Positions 31,409-43,398 of a stretch of DNA of 64,000 nucleotides are shown here, in pieces. The position numbers and the translations under genes were made by a program. The notes below the pieces were generated by a model. It searched no databases, was not told where the DNA came from, and saw only the letters and a list, made by a program, of their open reading frames with translations. Numbering within the stretch: position 1 is the stretch's first letter; every line of letters starts with the position of its first letter. This DNA comes from Apiotrichum sp. Y4204 (lineage: Eukaryota; Basidiomycota; Tremellomycetes; Trichosporonales; Trichosporonaceae). Location: assembly GCA_025531455.1 (NCBI GenBank), contig JAMYHL010000042.1, positions 124,001 through 188,000 of the forward strand. The letters are read 5' to 3'.

Positions 31409-34173
31409 ATGGACGCAGGGCCTTCAACAAGGTATGTGCGGGAATGCGGGCAAGCTCCAGAAATCAGAAACCTACAGACATCGATCATGCCCAAGAGCAC
31501 GGTGTACCCCTCTCCGCTCCAACTCCACCCCACCCCCACCCCCACCTCTATTCATTTACTAACCCCAGCACCGCGTCCCCGCCACGCACGCCGCGACAGC
31601 GCGAAAAGGCGCCGCTTTTGGCCGATGTGATGCTCCCCCCGAATGCTGATAATGTGAGCGCGAGATGCTGAAGCAAAGAAGGGGGGAATGGCTGGGATCC
31701 GCGGAGATAGGATCCGGGGGGTGGATGGCGGCGCGGGAAGATAGAAGGGAGGGGACGGAGGATAGGAGCGGAGGCCTTATGAGGACGATGCCGATCTGGC
31801 AGTCCGGCAATCTGGCAGTCTGGCAGACCTGCAGGTTCGAATGTTCTCCAACGACCGATCATTCCGGCCTTGAACCTCCCTCTTTGCACCATCTCTGCCC
31901 TTTCCCTCCCAGGCCCGGAATTCGCTGACGCCAGGAAATTACCGCCCTCATCACGGAATACCTCCAGTCGCGACATCCGCGCCTGGCCGAGGCGCTCGCG
32001 GCTGAGATTGGGCCCGCGCGCGAGGAGATTGAGGCGGTCGAGAGGGCTATCCTGGGTGAGTCTGGGAAAGGGAGTTCTTGAGTGGTGGGGAGAGATTGGC
32101 GGGGTTGTGGTGTTTGGTGTTGGAGGTCGTTTATGACCTTCGTGTCGGAGTGGTGAGGAAGAGTGTCTCGATACCGTGGGTTGAGCGTGTATATCAACTG
32201 CTTCACCGGCTGGCAGATGTGGTCTTCGTTCCGGTATGCTGGATAGAGGCCGGGATCTTGCCGCCTCGCTCTCACTCCACCGTCTGATCCTCATCCCCAC
32301 TCCACGATCACCCCCGTCGCTGACCTCAGACGGCGACTTCAGCTCAATCGAGGCGCTGCTCGCTCCCGGGTTGCTCGGCCCGCAGACGCAAAAAGCATTC
32401 CTGTACATGTGCTACCGCGAGCAGTTTCTAGAGTACATCGATAACCGTGAGTACAAGGACGGCGCGAGACGGCACGAGACGAGTCGAGACGAGGCGCACG
32501 ACGACAGCGACGCGGTCGCGTCTTGACCCTGTGCCTCCTATCCCTCCATTCGCCATGTCTCATCTCCCATGCCATCCCTCCCACATCTCTAACTGCAGGC
32601 GAGTCGCAAAAGGCGTTCAACCTGCTGCAAAAACGCCTCAAACCGCTGGAACACTACCAGCCCGTGCCCTACGACTTTTACTCGCTGGCATACCTCACGT
32701 CGGCGTCGACGGTGCACGATGCGCCGGGTCTGCGTGACTGGGCTGGGGCGGGGCCCGAGCGCGAAAAGCTGGTACAAATGTGGCGCGAGCTCACGGACGA
32801 CCAGCGGAATGTGGGGGCGACCGATACGGCGGTCCGCGCGCCGCGCGACAGACTCGTGACGCTTCTACAGCAGGCGGCGGCGTGGCAGGTCGCAGCGTCA
32901 AAGCCCAGGGGTGCGGGCCCATTTGCGCTCCCGTCCCTCCTGAGCGATTATGCGCCACTCACTGTCCCCAGCCGACTGGAGCGCCTGATCAAGGGCCACC
33001 GCGCAAACATCAAGTGTGTCGATTGGATCACGGATGGTCTGGGGGTGAGCGGCTCGAGCGACTCGACATTGCACATCTTTTCAGTCGAGGACGGCACGAC
33101 GCGGCGCGTGCTCTCCGGCCACCAGTCGCGGCTGTGGGATGTGGCGACGTCACCGGAGGGGCGGCTCATTGCGTCTGGGTCAGGCGACGGCACCGTGCGC
33201 ATCTGGACGACTGACGGGGAATGTGCGAGCGTGCTGGCTGGCGACGGCGGGGACGTGTACGGCGTCGCGTGGCAGCCGGGCGGGGAGAGCCATATCGCCT
33301 CGGCATGCTATGATAAGATTCTGCGCCTGTGGAACGTCGAGACGGGCAAGCTTATCCGCACGTTCTCGGGTCATACGCAGAGCGCACTGGGCGTCGCGTA
33401 TGACCCGACGGGGAGGGTGCTTGCTTCTGGGTGAGCTGCTGAATTGTGTACGTGAAGCTGATGCCAGCTCGAAAGACAAGCATATCCGCCTCTGGGACGC
33501 GGTCGGGGGCGTGTGCGTCCAGACGATGACGGCGCACGTTGGCGAGGTGACGTCTGTCGAGTTTGACCACGAGGGAAAGTATCTTCTTGCGGGTTGCAAG
33601 GACAACTCTAATCGTCTGTGGGACTTGCGAATGGTGAGCGCAGGACGTAGTGGCATCTGCTGACTCCAGCAACGCAACATCTACCGCTATACAGGGCACC
33701 AGAACACGTCCAAGAACATTATTCGCTGCGCATTCGCCTCGCCGTCGAGCAGCCTGATCGCCGGAGGCAGCGAGGACGGCCTCGTGTATCTGTGGGAGCG
33801 GGAGGGCGCGCCAGGCGACGAGAGCATGCGGCACAGCACGTTTTCGACGCCAGAGCTGGGCGCCGCGAGCGGCCCAATGACGCACAACGGTTTCCGCACC
33901 GACACGCCAACGACATACTCGACCGTCCCGCTAGGCCACAGCACCCGCGGCCCCGGGTTTGCCCGCGACGGCCGCCTCCCGACGTACCTCCCCCCGCGAT
34001 CGTTTACGCGCGCGTCCTCGGGGAGCACGCAGGGCGGGACGGTCACCACGACTGTGCGCCCGCTCAAGGCGCTGGCGGGACACGGCGCCGGGGCCGTGTT
34101 TGATGTCCGCGCGCGCGGAGACACCCTCCTCTCTGCGGGCGGGGACGGCGCCGTCGGCGTATGGGGAGAATAG
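31409..34173 (+). CDS. LisH/CTLH WD40-repeat protein
   Basis: Seven exons (31409-31431, 31569-31653, 31935-32055, 32330-32446, 32599-33430, 33468-33633, 33670-34173) give 579 residues. A short Pro/Arg-rich start is followed by a LisH-like helix (LITEYLQSRHPRLAEALAAEIG), a CTLH-type helical part (FSSIEALLAPG, REQFLEYIDNRESQKAFNLLQKRLKPL) and about seven WD40 blades, e.g. SGHQSRLWDVATSPEG, ASGSGDGTVRIW, KDKHIRLWD, SNRLWDL and EDGLVYLW. LisH-CTLH-WD40 proteins are scaffolds such as WDR26/GID7 (ubiquitin ligase) or SMU1 (splicing); which one is not clear. A roughly 90-residue Ser/Thr/Pro insertion precedes the last blade. Exon 1-2 boundaries are the least sure. Confidence 0.8.
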
Positions 34174-37100
34174 AGTACATAGCGTGCGTGCTGTAGTCTC
34201 GCCTCTGGAGCTCGATTCATGTTCAGTCGTGTGACGCCGCCTCTGAAACGAGGGACCAGGAACAGAGGTGCTGTGTGCAAGTAGTGTTGCAGCTTGCAAC
34301 TGAGCAACCCAGCTTATACCTAGGCCAGGTCCCCGATCACATGTATCCAGCTGCCAAGATACAGAATCCGATGGGAACGAGGTACGAGATGCGGCCCTTT
34401 GACATGGATCACGGATCACGGACGGTGCTCATCTCGATTACCGTGCCTACACTGTCGGAGGATGGATGTCGTGAGGGGTGTGTGGTGTCCTGGACACAAC
34501 CATGCAACGCTTGATACTCGCTGGCCCTGCGGAATGGTAGTCCGAGGCGGGTAAGCGTCACGCTACAGTACGTACGGACGCTACATTGTGGCCGTTGACT
34601 GGCACCAGAAACCACCACCTTTCGAACCTTGCCTTGACCCGCAGAGAAACCTTGTACCTCGTGCAAGAAACCTAGTGATTACACAGAAGCACCGTATCAG
34701 ATAGAAACCTAGTAGCAGGCAGAAACTTAGTAATCGCTCACAAACCGCCTCTGAGGCTGGAGAACCCTGCCTCGAACATATCTTGGAAACCCACCGCCAA
34801 GCCCCACCTCCGCAGCGCGCAGCGTGCGGCTACTTCCCAAACGTGGCGCCCCAGGTTGCCGCAGGGTCTACAGCCATGCCGATTCTGGGTCGAGGTCAAG
34901 GTAAAGGTTGGTGGTGCCGGGATGGAATTGCACTTCGCTCTTCAGCATGTCTTGCATCCTGCCTAGCTTGTCTGGCTTGCCTAGCCTGCCTATCCTGGGT
35001 ATGATGAGTCAGGCTCACAGGCCCACAGGGTCTCCATCCCCAAGCTCAGATCAGCCACATCAGTGATCAGTGTCCGTGAGAGTGCCACCCTGCCGGATGT
35101 GATGCTGTGATGCATATACGACCCGCAGCGTGACCGAGGCCCCAAGGCCGCAAGGCCCGCACGGGATCCAGCCGCGATATGAAAGGACCGCCGTAGACCC
35201 CCGTAGACGGCACTTTTTTCCGGCGCTTGCTTGCTTACTCTTACAGATTCTGAGACACTGGCCCAGGGTTCCGGCGTCACAGAATCCGAAACACACCCTG
35301 AGGATCCTGGATATCCTGCCGCCGCCGAGCCGGACATGGATGGCATTACGGCAGGATGTCAGGGTATGCGTGGGGCGCTGGGCCGGGTGAGCACAGGTGA
35401 ACAGAGCTGAACACGGGCAAGCACAGGTGAAGCGTTCAGGAGGGCGGGGAACGCCGGCAACGGCCCCGGGACGGGCACGCGCGAGGTGAGGACGGGAGCG
35501 CGGTCAGCGCGGTGCGGGGCTGTACCCGGTTGTACGCTGCTGTACGCATGCGTTGCGGTATCGTGTGAGCAGCTGTGAGCTGTGAGAAGTGAGCTGTGAG
35601 AAGTGAGCTGTAGAGTAAGAGAAAGAGTGAGTGCTGAGGAACAGGAGACAGGACAGAGACATCGTGGAATGGATACGAGTACTGAGGCTGTAATCTCCCG
35701 AAGTGAACTGAATCTGGGTACTGGGCAGGATCCGATTCCCCGTTCCCCGTTCCCCGTTCCCCTTTCCCCTCTCCTCTCCTGTTCTCTTCGCCGTACGCGA
35801 CAGATCCCAGAGCGTGTGTTGCCACATTACTGCCTGTTCTGGCGCTGCCCAGGGCCCCTGGGCCGGGCGAGGGCGCCACGAGCGACGAGGCTTCCGCTGC
35901 CCCGTGGCGCTGGCGGCTGGCCTGGTTGCGGATTGCAGCTTTTGGCGGAGCCAGGAGCTAGGAGCCAGGGCGCTCTGAGCAAGGAGGGAGGAGGGAGGAA
36001 CAGGGATAACGGCATCCCGCGGGCCAGTGTACCAGGTGGGTACCGGATGGGGCATGCAGATGTGTTCCCGGAAGGGTGGGTGGTGATGAGCAGTGAGCTT
36101 GAGGATATCCAGGATACCAGCAAGTTGAGAGGACGTGGATGAGGAGTGAAGAGAGAGGGATGCAAATGCCTGCCGGAATCATGTCGACACGAGACATTGG
36201 TATGGCAAGTCCTTGTCTTCGGATTTTGTGTGTTCCTCCTTGTCTCTCTCCCTCTCTCGCTGTCGTGTCTTTGTTCTTGGTTCCATTCCATCCCCGATTC
36301 CCAACTCGGCCCGCATCGCATCGCGTCGAGTATCGCGTGTGTTCAGTGTTCCTCTCGAGCTCTCGCACAGCCCGCGTCGTCGCGTCCTTCATCCTCTCAT
36401 TCCCCTCGCGCCGCGCATTTTCCCTCCTTCTCCCATCTGTCCATTCCTCTCTATCCTATCCCTCCCGCGAACACTTTCTTCTTCTTTTTCATTCTTGCTA
36501 TTTCTTTGTTCTTTGCGCTCTCGATCGACACCGTGTGGACGCGCCGGAATCGATCCCACGGCCGACGACCACCACGTCCACGAACCGCCCTAACGCCCGC
36601 GAACACGCCTTCACCGCCCTCACTGTCGCTCCTTTGATCACCACGCTCACCAGCACCCAAACAGCCCCCCCATAATCAGCATCAGCATCTAGCGCTTCCT
36701 CTCGGCAGTGTCTCCCTCGTGTCTCACGTCGATATCCGTCGCGGCTACCTACACTCGACCACCTGCACCTCCCTCACCCCTCCCCCTCCCCCTCCCTCGA
36801 CCCATTCTCTTCGTGTGTGTCTCTCTCACACATACACTGTCTCACCCGCTGTCTCGCGTCACTCGGGGATTGGCTGCCCCACCACCCAGTCGATCAAACA
36901 GTTGGAAACACATCGACGCCATTGCCACCCTCGGCCCTGCGCCTCGTCTGCACTGACCCCCGGATTCCGACGCCAGATCTCAGACAGCACACTCTGCTGT
37001 ACCACACACGTCCTCGTGCTCGTGCTGTATCGTGTGGAGAACAGAGAGAACAAGAGGAGTAGCACGCTAAACGGCACTACGCGATCAAAGTGCTTGACCG

Positions 37101-37200
37101 CCGTGATCGTCTGTCATCTGTCCATCATTCATCTCACACGAACACTCATTTCTGTTAATCATTCCAACAACTCTTACATATCACAAGCACCCATAATTCT
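34174..37200. other. 3-kb gene-poor region and long pyrimidine-rich leader
   Basis: 34174-36130 has no convincing gene; it contains local repeats (GTGAGCTGTGAGAA type at 35571-35612, CCCCGTT type at 35738-35765). From about 36220 to 37150 the plus strand is strongly CT-rich, typical of fungal promoter and leader sequence, and leads into the LIM gene. Open frames there (e.g. 36139-36675) are low-complexity and rejected. Confidence 0.5.
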
Positions 37201-37577
37201 GTGAGTATCCACTTGCCTTCCAGGGCATCATTGCTGTTTCCCGACTCGGCCGGCGCAGCGGCCAGAGCCTCCCACCTGCCCAGTGCGACGCACCCTCGCC
37301 CTACTCGCATACCGGACCCTGTGCACAGGACATTCTGGGTGATGCCAAGCGGGCACGAGCCGCTGGTGCGGTCACCGATGGCGCATGGGTGTGTCGCTTC
37401 TGGCCGGCGCTGCCTGTCGCGGAAGGGTGGCGAGCACGCGCGTGGGCTGCATTCACCCGTGGATGCCTCTGGCCATGATCCCATTCCACTCGAGGTGTAT
37501 GGGATGTATGCTCGCTACTCGTGTCTTGAATGTCTCTCTCTCACCTCTCCCATTTTCTTCCTCCTGCTCACACCAGA
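37201..37577 (+). other. likely 5' UTR intron of the LIM gene
   Basis: A consensus donor (GTGAGT at 37201) and acceptor (CACACCAG ending 37577) enclose 377 nt just before the ATG at 37584. The leader upstream has no in-frame start that joins the CDS, so this looks like a leader intron. Confidence 0.5.
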
Positions 37578-37583
37578 TAAACC

Positions 37584-39853
37584 ATGTCCCTCGCAATGCC
37601 CCGCATGCCGGCGGCAGCGGCGGAACGAGCCTCCGTCGTGTTGCCGACGGTAAAGTGCTCAACCTGCGCCGTCGCCATTCCCCTGAATGCCCTCGGCGAG
37701 CACGTCTGCAGGGGTCCACCGCCCCGCGCCCCGAGCCGCGCAGCAACAAACATCCCCCCCATTGTCACCGAGGCCGCCTCTCCCCGTATGCCCCAGCGGC
37801 AATTCTCCTCGCCCGGGAGCTTCTCCTCTCCCGGCAGCGGCGGCGGAAGTCTCCAGCGCCCGAACGCGCCAGGGGCCCTCCACCCGCCAGACGCGAACGG
37901 CTATCTCATCGGCCAGGTGGTGGCGTCGCGGCCCGGCGACTATCCTGCGGACGTACCGCATTCCGCAGTCAGCGACATGAACCGCTGGCCAAGCGAGGAG
38001 GAGCCCGCTGGCCATGTCCTACCAAGTCCCACCCTGCCGGATACCCGGTCTGGCGGATTCGCCGGCATGGCTGGTGTAGGTCGCCGCGCGTTTGCTGCGG
38101 CTGCATGGGCGACTCGCACTGGTCCCGCCAAGGCCAGTTACAATGCGAATTCTCCGGAATCGCGTGAGGGCCCCGCACCTGTTGCGATGCCTACCCCCGC
38201 AGTGGGCCCGAAATCCTCGCCCCCGCGATCATCGCCGCCAAGGTCGTCTCCCACGCAGTCCTCGCCGCCGAGCTCCTCCCCGCTTTCCCGCATGGGGTCC
38301 GGAGGCCGTAGCGCCGCCCGCGGCCCAGTCATTCTGCCCAAGGCGCCTCTCTCCGGTCGCCAAACTACTCTCCGCTCTGCCAGCCGGTCCGAGTCGCGGG
38401 CTGACGACCGCGCACCGTCGCGGGCCGAGCGTGCCCCGTCCCGTGCGGACCGCGCACCATCGCGTACTGACGACTTTCGCGCCCTGCGCCCAACCTACGA
38501 CCAGCGTTCCGCGTCCGCAATGTCGACTCGGGAAAAGGGCGACTCAAGCGCTTTCTTTGAACGCTACAAGCAGACCATTGGCTCGAAGAGCGATCAAACC
38601 CACGCGACCTCCTCACTCCCGTGGAACAAGGACGACGACGCCGAGTCGACCAACAGTCTGGAAGACTCGCAGCTGCCGTGGCTCCACTCATCTGACGAGC
38701 CCACAATCACGTTTGACCACCAGCGTAATCCCACAAGTAGCAGCATAGAATCCACAAGCTCGGCTGAGCGCGGCGGGCCGCACGACGAGCTTGTCATGAC
38801 CCCGAACCAGAGCTGGGAGGGTCTTAACGAGCGCACCAACAACTTGACCCTTGACAAGAAGGGCCTGGACGACGCGCTTGAACAGATAGGCGAGGAGGAC
38901 GAGGAAGGCGAGCAGTTTGTCATGGGCACCTCGCACTCGGCCTCCCGCCGACGCAGCAAGTCGGCCGACTCCCCGCGAGGTGCCTCTATGCGCGACCGCC
39001 TCGACCCCCGGGTCGACCCCAGACTTGAGGCTCGCCGGCCTAGTGCCCCCGAAGCCCGCGACATCCGTGGTGTCGCCGGACCTTCATCGTCAGCGCGGCC
39101 CCGCCCTGAGATTTCTACCCGCACTCGTGACGGACGACACCTGGATACATTGGACTCGCCAGCGTCTACTCGTTTGGGCACATCTCCGACCGACACCCGC
39201 CGGCCGCAGCGTACTTGCGTGCGCTGCGGGATTGCGGTCGGCGGCACGCGCCGCTTTGTTGAGCGCGACGGCGTCGTCCTCTGCGAGGCCGACTGGAAAA
39301 AGCTCTACCTCCCCTCCTGCCGCCGCTGCAAGAAGCCCATTGAGAAGAGCGCGGTCTCGTCCTCGGACGGCCAGCTCAAAGGCAAGTGGCACCGTGCATG
39401 TTTTACCTGCACGCGCTGCGACCGCCCATTCGAAGACGACGACTTTTACGTGCACGACGGCCGGCCCTGGTGCCAGTACCACTACGCCGAGGAGAAGTGA
39501 GTGAAACATAGCCTCGACAATTACTAACTTTTAGTGGCACCCTCTGTGCGTCCGGCACGTGCCGCAAGCCGATCGAGGGCCCGTGCATCCTTGCGCCGGG
39601 GGCGAACGGCGAGCCCGATCAGCGCTTCCACCCTGGTCATCTACGCTGCGAGCACCGCGGCGGCGCGAGCGGCGCGCAAAACTGCCGCGAGTCGATGAAC
39701 GAGTATTATGAGATTGGCGGCGCGCGCTACTGCGAGCGACACGGAAACGAGGCTGTCCGCCGGCTTGCAAGTGGCGGCCGCGCCGAGAAGCGCCGGACAC
39801 TGCTCGTCGACCTCTCAAACCCGCACCCCCTCGCCTTTGGCGCAAGGCGGTGA
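37584..39853 (+). CDS. LIM-domain protein (paxillin-like)
   Basis: Two exons (37584-39496, 39535-39853) give 743 residues. The first ~540 residues are disordered and Ser/Pro/Arg-rich, with a short Cys pair near the start (VKCSTCAV) and repeated DRAPSR units. The C-terminus has two LIM domains: the first starts CVRCGIAVGG and includes CEADWKKLY and CRRCKKPIE; the second runs from WHRACFTCTRCDRPF through WCQYHY to CASGTCRKPI and the final YCERH. LIM proteins of this form (PXL1-like in yeasts) bind actin or Rho regulators at growth sites and the septum; that role is inferred. The 38-nt intron splits the second LIM region. Confidence 0.85.
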
Positions 39854-40113
39854 CCCGATACCCCGATATAATACCTAATATCCTGCCGGGCTCTCTCGCG
39901 CATTGTATGTCTAGCTGTATCTCTGATGATATCTATCTTGGTGCCGGGGAGCGGGAGTGACTGACCTCGGTACACTGACTGACTCTGGCTTGGCACCTAC
40001 ACGCATCTCTGAATTTTTCACCTCGCGCGGCTCTTGCGTCTCCCCTCCCTGCGGTCTCCCCGGCCCAAAAACGTCTCAAAAAACAGTCATCCGACAGAGA
40101 TCTCCATCCGACA

Positions 40114-40202
40114 TGCTCCCAGAGAGGGTTGAACTCCCGACCTCACCCTTGCGCGCCGCGAGGCGATACGAAAGGCGCGCTCTACCACTGAGCTATACGA
40201 GC
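40114..40202 (-). tRNA. tRNA-Thr (anticodon CGT) with 17-nt intron
   Basis: Read on the minus strand: acceptor GCTCGTA (40202-40196) with TGGGAGC plus discriminator A at 40114; D arm GCTC-AGTGGTA-GAGC; anticodon stem CGCCT/GGGTG; loop TT-CGT-A, then a 17-nt GC-rich intron and A38; T arm GGGAG-TTCAACC-CTCTC. One acceptor pair is G-G (position 5-68), which is unusual; everything else is standard. The LIM gene ends about 260 bp upstream on the other strand. Confidence 0.82.
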
Positions 40203-40515
40203 GTCTTTAAACCAGCAGTGAGGAGAGGAGGTAGAGATTCAGTGAAAATAGGACGAAGAGAGAGGACGTGGTGTGGGCAAGTGGGGAAGGAGGAGGGAAG
40301 AGGGGGTTGAACATGCTGAGTGGCAGTGCCACACCACTCTGCAGCTATAGCCTCGGCAATCCTCCAGAAATCGAGACTACTTTCCATCTATCTGTGAGCC
40401 CAGTACATGCCGATTACGGCCGGGTCTGAATAAAACGCATAAAGACATCTACTGATAAGAAATAGAACAATAAGACATTCGAAACTGTCCGCAAGTCGAC
40501 ACCATCGGAACGCGC
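40203..40515. other. intergenic region
   Basis: 313 bp between tRNA-Thr and the tail of the surface protein gene. No gene seen. Confidence 0.5.
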
Positions 40516-42194
40516 CTACTGCTTCCCAGCCCCGGTATACCCCTGCCACGCGGGGTTGTATACCGGTGGAAGGCGCGTGACGCCCTGGTTTGCGTCGAGC
40601 GCGTCCTGCTCGTGCACGATGCGCGTTGTCGAATTCGGGGTGAGGTCCGGGCGGGACGAGCCGGACGAGGATCCCGCGTGGGCTGATGGCGTGAGGCCTG
40701 GTGACAGCTGCGAGCCCGGGGGGTGCGTCGAGAACGAGTATCGCGGTGCGGAGGCTGCTGTCAGTCTGGGAGGGTTGCGGAACCTACGGTCGGTCTTGGA
40801 TGGCGTCGGGAGGGCAGTGACGAGCGCGCCGGGCTGCGTCGTATAGTGGCTCGTGACTGGCGCCGAGGGGGTGCTCGTGCCCGTCGTGAACTGGTACGGT
40901 GTCGGGTCGGGATACTGCCCCGTGTGCTACGGCATGAAGGGGTCGACGGGGTCGCGGCTGGTGTTAGAGCGGGGCGGGACAGAGAACTCACTCTGTTTTC
41001 GTCTTGGATTTCTTCTTCCTGCGGGAGAGGAAGAAGAGGAGGACGAGGAGCAGGATGAGGGCCACGGCGCCGCCCGCCTGGTGTCAGTTCTGCGGGGGTT
41101 ACGGAGGACGTACGGCTCCGCCCGCAATGGCAGCGACGTTTGTCTTCTTCTTTGCCGGCTCCGGAGCGTCCGTCTGCGTCCCCGAAGGGGACGTGCCCGA
41201 TGTTTTCGGAGCATTCTTGTCAAACTGGTAAAACGTCGCGCTGGTGAGGTTGAACCCCGTCCCGCCCGGCAGCTCATTTTCCCCCGAGATGGTGAGCGTG
41301 TATTTCTGCGCTGGATCGAGGGGGAGGAGGAGGAGGGGCACGTCGGTGTACTGCGATGAGCGGAGGGCGACGTAAATTGAGCTGTCGGCGGGGTTTACAG
41401 GGAGGGATTGGCTTGTGGCGATGAGCAAAGAGGTCATGTTGGGGGCGCGGGCGCCGTTGAGCACGAAGAACGCCGCATTCGGCGGTGTCGTGATTGACAC
41501 GGTTGCCGCGGGCGGCTTGAAGTGTGCCCCGTCTGGAGTTAACAGAGAATACAGGAGTTCACAGGACATACCAATGCCGTCGCGGGTGTACGCCTCGGGC
41601 GGGGTGGCCGTGGAAAAGCTGAACATGTCGTTGTTGTTCGGCGCACCCTCCTTGATCATGGGGTATGTCTGGGGGTGCAGATCGTCCGCCGTGTAGCTTC
41701 CCATCAGCTGCGCCTGCTGGAGACGGAGACTCTTACCCCTGTGGAAGGTCGGATACCATGTCGAATGTGACCTTGTCGACAAGCGTGGCGCCAAAGAACC
41801 GGACGCGCTTAAAGCTCAGATCGAGGTCGAGGCAATACCTCTGGCCATCGGTAGTCACGCGCTGCGCCTCGGGGGGGATACCCACTTCGCCGCCTCTCTG
41901 GGCATAGCTCGGGTTGACGCGGACGTACGTCTCGGTCGGGAGTGCGCCCGAGATGCAGAACCCGCGCCCGCCGTACTGGAACTCGACAAAGGCAATCGTC
42001 GCGTTTGACCACCGGCACTGCAGACTGCGCCCCTGCCGGATATAGTCGCTTACCCACACACCCTGCTTGTATCCCCCCGAGGGGAACACGAATGGAGCGA
42101 CGCCAGGCTCGACCGTGTAGTTGTAGTGAAAGTCGCCCATGGCAGCGAGGGCGCTGCCCGCGGCCGCGAGCGCGAGGATTCCGGCGGCGAGCAT
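40516..42194 (-). CDS. secreted/single-pass membrane protein with in-frame TAG in the tail
   Basis: Exons 42194-41737, 41696-41572, 41532-41114, 41077-40992 and 40957 downward. With the first stop (TAG, 40927-40929) the protein has 372 residues; the same frame stays open for 136 more codons to a TAG at 40516-40518. Signal peptide MLAAGILALAAAGSALA, then a cysteine-containing extracellular region of about 320 residues (two repeats of a beta-rich, jelly-roll-like layout, with NAT and NMT glycosylation sites), a Thr/Pro stalk, and one TM segment (AVALILLLVLLFLS) with a RRKKKSKTK stop-transfer. The sequence after the TAG is Ser/Thr/Pro-rich and ends RLPPVYNPAW, which looks like real cytoplasmic tail. 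Likely a cell-surface sensor or adhesin; family not recognised. Confidence 0.75.
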
Positions 42195-43398
42195 GGGTAG
42201 TAGAATGGGGAATGGTGTAGAGTCAAGTAGTGCAGACACGGTCGAGGACTGTGCTTCTTGCGTTTGATCATCCCACTTTGCTGTGGCTCTTGGCAGACGG
42301 GATCCCGGCCTTGAGCGTCCAGAGCGCGAACCTCGAGTCTATCCTGGGGCGCAAAGGGCGGTGCCGCTGCCGCGCGCGCTGCCGTACACTACTGGAAGCT
42401 GGAAACCGGAAGTTGGAAGCTGGAGGTTCTGCATGTGACTCGCGAGAGAAAGAAATGACTGGCAATGTTATTCTAGGGCCGAGCGCCTGTTTCCGCGGCA
42501 CACACATCGGAGAGCACCCAGAGCCCCAGGGACCAAACGGCGGATGATGCTCTTAACCTCTTTAACCTTTGAACCCACCGCTCCCCTCATACACATCCGC
42601 CCAGGGGAGAGGGGCAGTACGCAGGGTGCACCGCCTTGAGAAGCCGTCGGAAGCTGGAGAATTGGAGAGATGCGTCATGCTATGCGGGCGCTATGCATAC
42701 TTACTTGCATATATTGCATATACAAACCGAACATGCCGAACACCACAAGGTCACAGATACGCGAGACAGGATTCTCCACAAGCTCATGCTTCACACTTCC
42801 TGGTTTTCTGGAGACACTTGGGGCTGCCCCGTCGCGCCGATTCCCAACCGCCGCCGGCCCGCCGCCCGCGAGAAGCTCGCCCTCGCACACAAAACACTGC
42901 CGCTCGTACCTCGCGACAGAGGGGCACGAGCGTAATCGCGAAACAAAGGGGGGGCGCAGTGCTTTCGTGCCCGGCGCCGTCCACTGCCACTAAAATGTCC
43001 AGGGGGTGGGTGGATCGTCGCTGCTAGCTCCGATCCCACGAATCCTCCCCCTCGCTGATCAGGAATCAGATGATCGTCCAGAGGAATGAATTTGCACAGG
43101 TGGCTCTCGAACCCCTGCAGATCCCCTTCGCCCCCTGCCGATCCGAATCCCAGGAAGCCAGACTGCTTGGCAAGAGGATCAGCTCAGCAGGATTGACTGG
43201 CTGGTGCGAAAGCCCGGAGTATATGGTCAGGTGGTAGCAACTAGAAAAGCAGAGCTCGTGACGGCACGAGGTGGCAGTCAGCTCTGCGTCTGCCGACTCG
43301 GCACAATGCGTCAGTGCTTGATACGGGTGCATGGTTGTCCGTAGAGACGATGGAGGGATATGGATCAAGGTCAGGATACACAGTACAGTCTACAAAAT
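42195..43398. other. intergenic region
   Basis: 1.2 kb upstream of the surface protein gene and downstream of GDA1. Contains repeated GGAAGCTGGA-type motifs (42394-42426). No convincing gene; open frames overlap on both strands without domain content. Confidence 0.5.

Noticed and set aside
31820..31845. GGTTCGAAT T-loop-like sequence
   Set aside because: No matching acceptor, D or anticodon arms around it.
31409..34173. TFIID subunit TAF5 (also LisH plus WD40)
   Set aside because: The region after LisH is CTLH-like rather than the TAF5 NTD2 fold, as far as can be seen by eye.
36139..37204. Ser/Pro/Leu-rich frames of 126-178 codons upstream of the LIM gene
   Set aside because: Three overlapping frames on the same CT-rich strand, all low-complexity: leader sequence rather than genes.
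40880..40957. An intron removing the in-frame TAG of the surface protein
   Set aside because: Acceptors after the TAG (40926 and others) are in the wrong phase for the donor at 40991, and no second GT donor with consensus fits.
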